Assembly (NCBI GenBank): GCA_022865305.1
Contig: JALHSP010000175.1
Location: 1 to 53,704 of the forward strand
Reading direction: 5' to 3'
Source of the DNA: Bacteroidales bacterium
Lineage (GTDB): Bacteria > Bacteroidota > Bacteroidia > Bacteroidales > VadinHA17
DNA: 53,704 nucleotides
Shown here: positions 46,518-53,704 of the stretch, one piece after another
Layout of the letters: every line of letters begins with the position of its first letter
Numbering within the stretch: the first letter of the stretch is position 1
The notes under the pieces: generated by a model
Told to the model about the DNA's origin: nothing
The model's input: the letters and a program-made list of their open reading frames with translations, nothing else
Database searches by the model: none
Position numbers and translations under genes: made by a program

Positions 46518-46557
46518 CAGGCCGGAAGTTTCCCATAAAAACCGGCCTGATTCTTTT
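46518..46557 (+). terminator. Terminator-like hairpin after the GH38 pair
   Basis: CAGGCCGG (46518-46525) pairs with CCGGCCTG (46542-46549) across a 16-nt loop and is followed by a T-rich stretch (ATTCTTTTATT). It lies 39 bp after the GH38 stop and before the next UroD-family start. Confidence 0.65.
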
Positions 46558-46603
46558 ATTCCTTCTTATTTTGGTTCTCAGAACCTGCCAAAATAATTTG
46601 TTT

Positions 46604-47665
46604 ATGAAAAGTACAGATTTTATTCCCGACTATACAAATCTTCTCCAGGTATTATTGAATCAGAGACCGCGACGCCTTCCCGTATATGAACATCATATTG
46701 ATGCCCCTTTCATTTCAAAGGTTCTTGGAGAGGAGATGAATCCTCAAAACCTTAATTCAAATGAGTTAACAGAGTACTACCGGAAGATTATAGGATTTTG
46801 GAAAGATATGACATATGACGGATTTGACTTTGAAGCAGCAATTTGTGATATCTTACCGGGACATGGGGCAATAATGGGAGGTATGGCTGGTCCTATTCAA
46901 ACAAGAGATGATTTTAATAAATACCCATGGAAGGAAATTCCATTGATATTCAAGGAAACCTATGCCCCTCATTTTGAAGCAATCCGTAAAACTCTACTTG
47001 CAGGAATGAAAGCTTATGGTGGCTGTGGATATGGTATTTTTGAAGCAAGTCAGGATCTTGTAGGATACGAACCATTATGCATTATGCAATGCCTTGATCC
47101 CGATTTGTTCAGGGATTTATTTGTTAAAATAGGAGATCTCTGGATTGAACTTTGGAGCTGGGTCATCAAAAACTATTCTGATATCTATGTCTTTTTCCGA
47201 ATGGGAGATGACTTGGGGTATAAAACATCTACACTACTTGATCCTGATGTAATACGTCAGCATATTCTGCCTCAATATAAACGTATTATTGACCTGGTTC
47301 ATACTTCCGGTAAAAAATTTCTTCTGCATAGTTGTGGTAAGATTTTCCTATTAATGGATGATTTAATTACCCTGGGAATTGATGCGAAACATTCCAATGA
47401 AGATCAGATAGCTCCTTTTACTGAATGGATTGAGAAATACTCAGATAAAATTGGTCTTTTCGGTGGATTCGATCTTAACCTGTTAATATTGAATGAACCT
47501 GATATTGTTTTTCAAAATGTTCTGAAACAAGGTTTAATTTTTCGTCAAAAGGCCAATGGATATGGATTAGGGTCAGGTAATTCAATACCGGAATATATTC
47601 CGGTCGATAATTTCTTAGCCATGATAGAGGCTGCTAAGGAGATTAGAAGAATAGAGAATAAGTAA
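46604..47665 (+). CDS. UroD-family methyltransferase, second type
   Basis: The 353-residue protein has a UroD/MtaA-like barrel with the thiol-zinc motif LLHSCGK (His242, Cys244) and the MGDDLGYK segment. Its C-terminus (GYGLGSGNSIPEYIPVDNF) differs from the HNI type of the other two family members here, so it is probably the partner with a different step, for example acting on corrinoid rather than substrate. I start it at ATG 46604; an in-frame TTG at 46571 would add 11 residues unlike the family and lie next to the hairpin. No RQAGR motif is present, so heme synthesis is unlikely. Confidence 0.83.
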   Translation: MKSTDFIPDYTNLLQVLLNQRPRRLPVYEHHIDAPFISKVLGEEMNPQNLNSNELTEYYRKIIGFWKDMTYDGFDFEAAICDILPGHGAIMGGMAGPIQTRDDFNKYPWKEIPLIFKETYAPHFEAIRKTLLAGMKAYGGCGYGIFEASQDLVGYEPLCIMQCLDPDLFRDLFVKIGDLWIELWSWVIKNYSDIYVFFRMGDDLGYKTSTLLDPDVIRQHILPQYKRIIDLVHTSGKKFLLHSCGKIFLLMDDLITLGIDAKHSNEDQIAPFTEWIEKYSDKIGLFGGFDLNLLILNEPDIVFQNVLKQGLIFRQKANGYGLGSGNSIPEYIPVDNFLAMIEAAKEIRRIENK

Positions 47666-47714
47666 AAAAGCTTTTAGATAATACTGAAATATTCAAGAAA
47701 ATTAGTTTTCCTAA

Positions 47715-47749
47715 GTTGCTGGTTACTAGTTGCTTGTTGCTAGTTATTT
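47715..47749. repeat. Heptamer tandem repeat (five imperfect GTTGCTA units)
   Basis: Units read GTTGCTG, GTTACTA, GTTGCTT, GTTGCTA and GTTATTT. The block sits between the convergent UroD-family genes and lacks other function that I can see. Confidence 0.75.
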
Positions 47750-47756
47750 AAAACCT

Positions 47757-48983
47757 TTAATTGTTTTCACCATTAAATTCTTTCACTGCATTGTAAACCG
47801 CAATGATATTTTGAGGTGGGACTTCAGATAAGATGTTATGGATAGGGGCAAAAACAAATCCCCCGTCTCTGGAAAAAATTTCACAGCGATTCAGAACATC
47901 TTTCCTTATTTCTTCAGGAGTTCCTCTGTTAATTACAGAAGCTGTGTCAACACCACCCCCCCAGAAGGTAATATCCTTCCCAAATTCTTTTTTAAGCTTC
48001 AGCGGCTCCATATCATAACAATTGGTTTGAATCGGATTTAATATATCAAAACCTACTTCTATCAGATCAGGAATATATTGTTTTATGCTACCGCAGGAGT
48101 GTAAAAAGATTTTCATGTTGCTGTTTTTCTTTACATAATCGCAAAGTATCTTATACCTTGGTTTTAACAGCTTTCTGAAGGTGTCAAGGTCCATAAATGG
48201 CCCGGAAGTCATCCCCAGGTCATCGCCAAACCGGACCACATCCACGATATCACCCAGTGTCTGGCATTTTTTCTCAAGTGAAGCCAGATGCATATCAACC
48301 AAAAGATCAAGCATTTCAGATAGTTTCTCCACATTGATCATTAAATCCATAAGGAGATTATCCATTCTTCTGATGAAGAAACCAAATTCAAGTAATTTAA
48401 CTCCGCCGGACATCACTAAAGCTTTATTTGTTGATTCTTTTAGCTTTAGTAATCTGGCTCTTAATTCGCTTGCATTTAAGTTGGATGCATGTGAATGTAC
48501 AATCCAGGATATCTTTTTTAAAGCGTCTTTTAAATTACTGAAATTTTCAGGGTATCCGTTTTCATAAGGATAATGCATCTGGTCGAAGAAGGTAGCTCCT
48601 GCAGACATTCTTGAAAGAAGAGTTCCCTCCTTATCTTTGGTATACCATGAGCCATCTTCAGCCCTGATCGGCCGAAACCATATAGGGTATTCAGCTTTAC
48701 TTCCATCAGCCAGCCTGACCTCATACCAGTCATTATTTTTTGCAGAAAGACTGTTAATGTCAAGAGCATCAACCCCGAAAAGATCAATTATTTCCATATC
48801 CACATTGGCAAGCTGTTGAATGACATCTATGATCCGGGTTGGTCCTATAATTTTCAGATATTTCTGCAGATTATTATAAGCAATGCCCGAGATTCCTGTG
48901 ACAGTTGAGCTTCCCAGATCTATCGGCACCTTATCAGGCTCTTTATGGCAAATTGATAATATGAGTCTTTCTCTTGAGTTCAT
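47757..48983 (-). CDS. UroD-family corrinoid methyltransferase, paralogue of the 39717 gene
   Basis: The 408-residue protein is closely similar in layout to the 39717-40952 product: NSRERLILSICHKEPDKVPIDLGSS start, RFGDDLGMTSGPFMD, LHSCGS with His295 and Cys297, FGKDITFWGGGVDTASVINRGTPEE, and APIHNILSEVPPQNI near the end. It is transcribed towards the 46604 gene and divergently from the corrinoid protein gene at 49403, with a 419-bp gap that probably carries both promoters. Two such HNI-type paralogues in one locus suggest either two methylated substrates or two methylation positions. Confidence 0.85.
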   Translation of the reverse strand: MNSRERLILSICHKEPDKVPIDLGSSTVTGISGIAYNNLQKYLKIIGPTRIIDVIQQLANVDMEIIDLFGVDALDINSLSAKNNDWYEVRLADGSKAEYPIWFRPIRAEDGSWYTKDKEGTLLSRMSAGATFFDQMHYPYENGYPENFSNLKDALKKISWIVHSHASNLNASELRARLLKLKESTNKALVMSGGVKLLEFGFFIRRMDNLLMDLMINVEKLSEMLDLLVDMHLASLEKKCQTLGDIVDVVRFGDDLGMTSGPFMDLDTFRKLLKPRYKILCDYVKKNSNMKIFLHSCGSIKQYIPDLIEVGFDILNPIQTNCYDMEPLKLKKEFGKDITFWGGGVDTASVINRGTPEEIRKDVLNRCEIFSRDGGFVFAPIHNILSEVPPQNIIAVYNAVKEFNGENN

Positions 48984-49402
48984 TATTATTAAAAGGATCG
49001 GCTTAAACTTTTCACCCTCATTTATAAAGATATGAATGTTTATGCATAGTTATCTTTAGTTTGCCTGCCAAAAAATTAATAATAGAATCTATTCTTCAGA
49101 TATATTGCGCGTATTTAACAAAATTTCATATCTTCAGTCATACCAAAACTCTTTATGACCTAAGAATTGGAAATGCAATTCTTTTGTATTAAATTAATAT
49201 TGGAAGGAATAAAAAAATCATATTGCAAAGTGCTATTATGATTTCATGAAATTTGTTTACTTTGTTATTGTTGAACCACTTTAAAGTATTTTTCTTAGAA
49301 TTTAACATTAATGTAAGATGTAAAAATTATATTTTGTAATTACAATGTGATTACAGCTTTTGGTATTATTCCAATATTATTTACTTAAAAATTTAATTTA
49401 AA
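48984..49402. promoter_or_regulatory. Divergent region between methyltransferase and corrinoid-protein genes
   Basis: These 419 AT-rich bases hold no gene that I can support. Near the corrinoid-protein start there are two near-identical decamers, TGTAATTACA (49335-49344) and TGTGATTACA (49346-49355), separated by one base. The first is itself a perfect palindrome, so they make a plausible regulator site. I looked for a cobalamin riboswitch and did not recognise one. Confidence 0.45.
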
Positions 49403-50071
49403 ATGAATGATATACTGACAAAATTAGCAGAATGCATTGAATTGGGGAAAATAAATAAAGCCTGTCCATATCCTCCAAATATGAAAGATCAGGATGGTGC
49501 AGATGAATTAGCAAAAAAGGCTCTTGAACTTGGTATTAAACCAGGCGAAATTGTGGATAATGCAATGATACCGGCAATGGCAGTTGTTGGGAATAAGTTC
49601 AGCAGAAATGAAATATATGTCCCACAAATGTTAATGTCAGCAAAAGCGATGCATGGAGCAATGGTGCATATCAAACCATATTTTCAGTCGGGTGAAACTA
49701 AAAGAAAAGGGACATTTATAATAGGAACTGTATCAGGAGATTTACACGATATAGGTAAAAACCTGGTTTCTATGATGATTGAAGGTGGAGGTTGGGAAGT
49801 ACTTGATCTTGGCGTAGATGTGAGTGAAGAAAAATTCGTTGAAGCTGTAGGAAAAAATCCAGGCGCTGTTGTAGGTATGTCTGCTTTACTTACAACTACT
49901 ATGGAAAATATGGAAAAAATTGTTAGAGCAATAAAAGAAAAGTATCCCAATTCAAAAATACTGGTTGGAGGTGCTCCTCTTACTCAGGAATATTGTGACA
50001 AGATCGGAGCTGACTTTTATTCTCCCGATCCCCAGGGCGCTGTTAATTATTTGAAACAATTTGCTTCGTAA
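49403..50071 (+). CDS. Corrinoid (cobalamin-binding) methyl-carrier protein, MtaC/MtbC type
   Basis: The 222-residue protein has the two-domain layout of methyltransferase corrinoid proteins: a four-helix cap (about 1-95, GIKPGEIVDNAMIPAMAVVGNKFSRNEIYVPQ is its core) and a Rossmann B12 domain. The cobalt ligand is His115 in DLHDIGKNLV (D-x-H-x-x-G), followed by VVGMSALLTTTM and LVGGAPLT, both typical B12-domain segments. It carries methyl groups on cobalt between a substrate-specific methyltransferase and an acceptor methyltransferase. The linker between domains (KPYFQSGETKRKG) is normal. Its likely partners are the three UroD-family proteins nearby. No reductive activase gene is visible in the window. 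Confidence 0.94.
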   Translation: MNDILTKLAECIELGKINKACPYPPNMKDQDGADELAKKALELGIKPGEIVDNAMIPAMAVVGNKFSRNEIYVPQMLMSAKAMHGAMVHIKPYFQSGETKRKGTFIIGTVSGDLHDIGKNLVSMMIEGGGWEVLDLGVDVSEEKFVEAVGKNPGAVVGMSALLTTTMENMEKIVRAIKEKYPNSKILVGGAPLTQEYCDKIGADFYSPDPQGAVNYLKQFAS

Positions 50072-50221
50072 CAATTTTATAATGATTATAGCTAAAATGT
50101 AATCATAAAATTTTTAACTTATTTATAAATTAATAATTAATACCTTTCTTCGACTGATTCGGGAGACTCTTTGAAGATACCTCCCGATATTGAACCACAG
50201 AATCATTATATAATAAATCAT

Positions 50222-53200
50222 ATGAAAAGAATCTGCTTATTAATCATTACAGGGTTTATGATACCTGTAACAATGTATTCACAGCCATTGGAAAAACGTG
50301 ATAAGTATGATATCACTAAGGACAAAGTTTTGTACACTGTCGGATATGCTCATCTGGATACAGAATGGAATTGGGATTACCCTGCCACTATCAATGAGTA
50401 TATCCGGAACATCATGGAGGAAAACTTCTATCTGTTTGAAAAGTATCCCGATTATGTATTTAATTTCACCGGTTCACGACGTTATCATATGATGAAAGAG
50501 TACTATCCTGATTTATATAAGGATGTGGCAGAATATATTAAGCGGGGCCGCTGGTATGTGTCTGGTTCATCTGTTGACGAAGGAGAGGTTAATATTTCTT
50601 CTTCAGAATCTGTAATCAGACAGGTTCTTTATGGCAATAATTATTTCCGAAGGGAATTTGGCGTAGAAAGCGCGGATTATATGTTGCCTGACTGCTTTGG
50701 CTTCATTGCCAGCCTACCATCTGTCTGGAACCACTGCGGATTACTTGGATTTTCTACTCAGAAACTGACCTGGAGATCCGCTGCGGGAATTCCTTTCAAT
50801 GTTGGCATCTGGAACGGCCCTGACGGGAAAGGTATTGTGGCTGCTTTAAACGCGACAGATTATACCGGGAGAGTTGTTCCCAGACTCGATCTTGACACTG
50901 ACTGGGATAACAGAATCTCTGATGACATTTCGAAGAATGGAATCAGTTTTGATTTCAGATATTATGGAGTAGGCGACCAGGGAGGCGCTCCGCGTGAAAA
51001 TGATGTATTTTATGCAATTAACAGCCTTCATAACAAGGATAGTAAGTTTAAAGTTATTCTCACCTCATCAGATCAGATATATAAGGATATCACACCGGAG
51101 ATCCGGAAAAAACTTCCTGTCTATTCCGGAGATTTATTATTAATAGAACACAGTGCAGGATCTTTGACTTCTGAATCGTACATGAAACGGGCTAACCGAA
51201 AAAATGAATTGCTTGCACAATCGGCAGAACAGGCAGCAACAGCAGCTGATTGGCTGGGTGGAGCAACTTATCCGTTCAATAAGCTTAATAATTCATGGGA
51301 GCTTGTTCTGGGAAGCCAGTTTCACGATATCCTGCCTGGGACAAGCTTACCCAAAGCATATGAGTACGCATGGAATGATGAATTCATTGCAAGTAATGGA
51401 TTTGCTGAAGTATTAAAAAATTCTTTAAGTCTTTTGTCGCATATCTTAAATACACAATCAAAAGGTAGGGCTATTGTTGTTTATAATTCTGTCGCCCGAG
51501 ATCGTGAAGACGTCGTTTCGGCCGAACTTGAATACATTAAAGCCCCAGGAAGTATAAAGGTATTCGATCAGAAGGGGAAAGAAATTCTCTCTCAAATAAT
51601 CGATCGAAAAGACAATAAAATTAAAATTCTTTTCCTCGCAAAAGTTCCTTCGGTTGGCCTAGCGGTTTTCGATGTACGTGAATCGACAGAGAATCTTGTA
51701 TCGGGTTCATCTCTTATTGTAACAGATTCTTCTCTTGAAAATGAATACTATAAAGTGATCTTTGCAACTAATGGAGATATAATAAGCATTTTTGATAAAA
51801 AACTCAGGAAAGAGCTGCTTTCCAGACCGGCCCGTCTCGAATTCCATGAAGAAAAACCAGAGCAGTGGCCAGCCTGGAATATGGACTGGAAAGACCGCCA
51901 GAAACCGCCCATCGATTATATGGATAAAGAGGCATCAATTACTATTGTTGAAAAAGGACCGGTGAGGATCGCATTACAAATTAACCGCAAAGGCAGAAAT
52001 TCAGGAATCTCCCAAATCGTAAGTCTTGCAGCAGGCGAAGCAGGAAAACATCTTGATGTAACCAATAAAGTCGATTGGCAATCTAAAGAAGTAAGTTTAA
52101 AAACTGCATTCTCATTTACTGCCGATAACGAGTATGCTTCCTACAGCATGGATGTAGGTACGATCCAGAGAAACAATAATAATGAGAAAAAATTCGAAGT
52201 GCCGGCTCATCAATGGTTTGATCTTACCGATAAATCAAACACTTATGGAGTTACAATACTGGAAGACTGTAAATATGGATCTGATAAACCTGATAACAAT
52301 ACAATGAGGTTGACTTTGTTATATACTCCCTATTCACATTCCTTTTCAACTGGATTTTATCACCAGAATTCTCAGGATTGGGGAATTCACGACATCAGGT
52401 ATGGTATTTACTCACATGGTGGAGACTGGAAAAAAGGAAACTCTCCATGGCAGGCAGCATTCTTTAACAAGCCTTTGATTGCCTTTGAAACAAGTGTCCA
52501 TAATGGGACTTTTGGAAAAGAAATATCTTTTCTTAAGATTAACTTACCCCAGGTGGGATTAATGGCATTTAAAAAGATGGAACAGGGAGAATATTATCTT
52601 ATCCGTATCAATGAATTATCGGGACAGGACATAAAAGGCGTAGAAATCAGCCTGCCCGGGAAAATTATTGATGCGTATGAAGTTAACGGTCAGGAACAAA
52701 AGATTGGCAACGCAGATTGTACAAATGGAAAACTTAACTTTGATATTTCCCATTATACCATTCGTAGTTTTGCTATTAAACTCCAACCACCTTCCACACC
52801 TTTAACAAAACCTCTCCAGACTGTTATTGACCTGCCTTTTAACCAGGATGCTTTCAGCACTGACAAAAACAGATCTGATGCAGATGCAAGAATGGGGAGA
52901 CTTTCATACAGCTTACCGGCAGAATTATTACCTGGAGAATTAATAAGTGAAGATATTCATTTCAGAATTGGTCCTTCAGAAGACAGACAAAACAATGTAA
53001 TGGCATGCAGAGGTCAGAAAATAGATCTTCCTGGCGGAAACTATAATAAGCTGTACTTACTTGCTTCAGCATCAGATGATTTTCAGGCAATATTTAATCT
53101 AGATGATAAGCCTATTAAATTGAGTATCCAGGCAGGCACAGGATATGTCGGACAGTTTTATAACCGTATTTTTGCAATTGATAAGGAAACTGTTACAAGT

Positions 53201-53473
53201 ATTACCAGTCCCTTTACAAAAAGAGATAATATTGCATGGTTCGCTTCACATAGGCATATTGCCTATCCATCCAAAAATGATGCATATCAGTACTGCTATA
53301 TCTGCAAATATGAGATTGACCTGCCAACCGGAACAAAAAGTATAACTTTTCCGGCAAACCAGAATATTAAAATATTTGCGGCAACTGTAGCTGAAAGCGT
53401 CAATGATGACGTAAAAATGCTTCAGCCATTATATGATGATTTTAAGGATAATAAACCATTCAGTTTAAGATAA
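50222..53473 (+). CDS. Long GH38-family alpha-mannosidase-like protein with C-terminal extension
   Basis: The protein is 1083 residues from the ATG at 50222, which gives a good signal peptide (MKRICLLIITGFMIPVTMYSQ); a TTG at 50171 would add 17 residues before it and is unlikely. GH38 ligands are His44 and Asp46 in GYAHLDTEWNW, nucleophile Asp157 in MLPDCFGFIASLP, and His368 in SQFHDILPGT. After the usual beta-sandwich (ENEYYKVIFATNGDIISIFDKK) there is an extra domain of about 200 residues (about 870-1083, containing KLYLLASASDDFQAIF and WFASHRH), looking like a carbohydrate-binding beta domain. The same extension occurs in a distinct branch of bacterial GH38-like enzymes, so substrate preference may differ from the canonical copies. 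Confidence 0.9.
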   Translation: MKRICLLIITGFMIPVTMYSQPLEKRDKYDITKDKVLYTVGYAHLDTEWNWDYPATINEYIRNIMEENFYLFEKYPDYVFNFTGSRRYHMMKEYYPDLYKDVAEYIKRGRWYVSGSSVDEGEVNISSSESVIRQVLYGNNYFRREFGVESADYMLPDCFGFIASLPSVWNHCGLLGFSTQKLTWRSAAGIPFNVGIWNGPDGKGIVAALNATDYTGRVVPRLDLDTDWDNRISDDISKNGISFDFRYYGVGDQGGAPRENDVFYAINSLHNKDSKFKVILTSSDQIYKDITPEIRKKLPVYSGDLLLIEHSAGSLTSESYMKRANRKNELLAQSAEQAATAADWLGGATYPFNKLNNSWELVLGSQFHDILPGTSLPKAYEYAWNDEFIASNGFAEVLKNSLSLLSHILNTQSKGRAIVVYNSVARDREDVVSAELEYIKAPGSIKVFDQKGKEILSQIIDRKDNKIKILFLAKVPSVGLAVFDVRESTENLVSGSSLIVTDSSLENEYYKVIFATNGDIISIFDKKLRKELLSRPARLEFHEEKPEQWPAWNMDWKDRQKPPIDYMDKEASITIVEKGPVRIALQINRKGRNSGISQIVSLAAGEAGKHLDVTNKVDWQSKEVSLKTAFSFTADNEYASYSMDVGTIQRNNNNEKKFEVPAHQWFDLTDKSNTYGVTILEDCKYGSDKPDNNTMRLTLLYTPYSHSFSTGFYHQNSQDWGIHDIRYGIYSHGGDWKKGNSPWQAAFFNKPLIAFETSVHNGTFGKEISFLKINLPQVGLMAFKKMEQGEYYLIRINELSGQDIKGVEISLPGKIIDAYEVNGQEQKIGNADCTNGKLNFDISHYTIRSFAIKLQPPSTPLTKPLQTVIDLPFNQDAFSTDKNRSDADARMGRLSYSLPAELLPGELISEDIHFRIGPSEDRQNNVMACRGQKIDLPGGNYNKLYLLASASDDFQAIFNLDDKPIKLSIQAGTGYVGQFYNRIFAIDKETVTSITSPFTKRDNIAWFASHRHIAYPSKNDAYQYCYICKYEIDLPTGTKSITFPANQNIKIFAATVAESVNDDVKMLQPLYDDFKDNKPFSLR

Positions 53474-53578
53474 ATACCTTATAACCTGACTAATTCAGAC
53501 CAGACTATTATCAGTTTTGCATTCTTAATAAATATGATAATTGAAAAAAATATAGACGTGGTTATATATGAAATAAAG

Positions 53579-53620
53579 AAGGATACAGGTTGATTAGACT
53601 GTATCCTTTTCTGTATCCTT
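53579..53620 (+). terminator. Terminator-like hairpin with duplicated right arm
   Basis: AAGGATACAG (53579-53588) pairs with CTGTATCCTT (53599-53608), followed by TT and a second exact copy of CTGTATCCTT (53611-53620). It lies about 105 bp after the last GH38 and probably ends its transcript. Confidence 0.65.
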
Positions 53621-53660
53621 AACCTTTTCAAACATTCTGAAAACCTCTTGGGCAATTAAT

Positions 53661-53704
53661 GATTCGAACCGCAGATCCTCTGCTTATAATGCAAGTCCTG
53701 CCTC
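53661..53704 (-). pseudogene. tRNA-like fragment cut in the T arm, running off the window
   Basis: Read on the minus strand, the edge sequence gives an anticodon-arm-like segment with loop ATTATAA (anticodon TAT if real), a short variable region, and TGCGG-TTCGAAT of a T arm. The bases that should close the T stem (CCGCA) are instead CATTA, so the tRNA is broken after the T-loop. The 5' half lies outside the window. The anticodon stem also has a mismatch, so this may be a decayed tRNA. Confidence 0.35.

Noticed and set aside
46571-46603. TTG start for the second UroD-family gene
   Set aside because: It adds 11 residues unlike the family and lies next to a terminator-like hairpin; ATG 46604 fits better.
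39717-48983. UroD-family genes as heme biosynthesis enzymes
   Set aside because: They lack the RQAGR substrate motif and carry H-x-C-G thiol/zinc motifs; no other heme genes are nearby.
48984-49402. Cobalamin riboswitch before the corrinoid-protein gene
   Set aside because: Expected because of the B12 protein, but I could not recognise the conserved B12-box pattern.
50171-50221. TTG start for the last GH38 gene
   Set aside because: The ATG at 50222 immediately begins a good signal peptide; the extra 17 residues would bury it.
3003-53704. One tRNA cleanly split by a 50-kb insertion
   Set aside because: The T-stem halves do not pair and the right fragment has a short variable region unlike tRNA-Ser; kept only as a hypothesis in the findings.
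1-53704. CRISPR arrays, rRNA genes, replication origin or prophage genes
   Set aside because: No regular spaced repeats, rRNA-like stretches, origin-type repeats or phage structural genes were seen.

Overview
The window looks like a chromosomal segment of a member of the Bacteroidota (order not resolvable from this sequence). The grounds are a SusC/SusD pair followed by a surface-type lipoprotein, many secreted or lipoprotein glycoside hydrolases, AT-rich intergenic DNA, and plus-strand genes that mostly lack Shine-Dalgarno sequences. Most of it is one very large glycan-utilization locus dominated by alpha-mannosidase-type enzymes: seven GH38 proteins and one GH92.

Layout. 1-140: the edge of an insertion sequence (probable transposase N-terminus, minus strand). 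174-2682: an accessory pair, a cytoplasmic-looking S8 subtilase with a C-terminal lamin-tail-like domain, and a small two-helix membrane protein resembling the TRADD-N-associated membrane domain of prokaryotic conflict systems. 2726-3026: a cluster of stem-loops ending in the 3' remnant of a tRNA-Ser. 3743-9873: SusC, SusD and a third lipoprotein, closed by a strong terminator. 9984-29358 (plus): GH38, GH38, GH92, GH38, an MFS sugar transporter, a lyxose/mannose isomerase, a PfkB kinase, a mannitol-1-phosphate dehydrogenase-like enzyme, a mutarotase-like lipoprotein, and a Tat-exported GH38. 29400-35160 (minus): a compact six-gene operon reading E1-alpha, E1-beta, class II aldolase, E2, lyxose-isomerase-like cupin, PfkB kinase. 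35638-53473 (mostly plus): an alpha-glucuronidase-like lipoprotein, a broken hydrolase gene, a UroD-family methyltransferase, two more GH38, two more UroD-family proteins (one on the minus strand), a corrinoid (B12-binding) protein and a final long GH38. The right edge carries a terminator and a tRNA-like fragment truncated in its T arm.

How it may work. SusC/SusD and the third lipoprotein capture a mannose-containing glycan. The exported GH92 and GH38 enzymes trim alpha-mannose. The MFS permease imports the sugar, and an isomerase and kinase feed it into glycolysis, with mannitol-1-phosphate dehydrogenase as a side branch. The second isomerase/kinase set, with an aldolase of unusual active site and a 2-oxo-acid dehydrogenase-type complex lacking E3, suggests a second, non-standard sugar route.

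The most interesting candidate for an undescribed system is the B12 methyl-transfer module: one corrinoid protein and three UroD-family methyltransferases interleaved with alpha-mannosidases. I infer that the locus may degrade O-methylated mannose glycans and remove the methyl group by a cobalamin-dependent demethylase. This is a hypothesis from gene content only. The 50.6 kb between 3026 and 53661 is bounded by complementary halves of broken tRNAs, so part or all of the locus may be an island.
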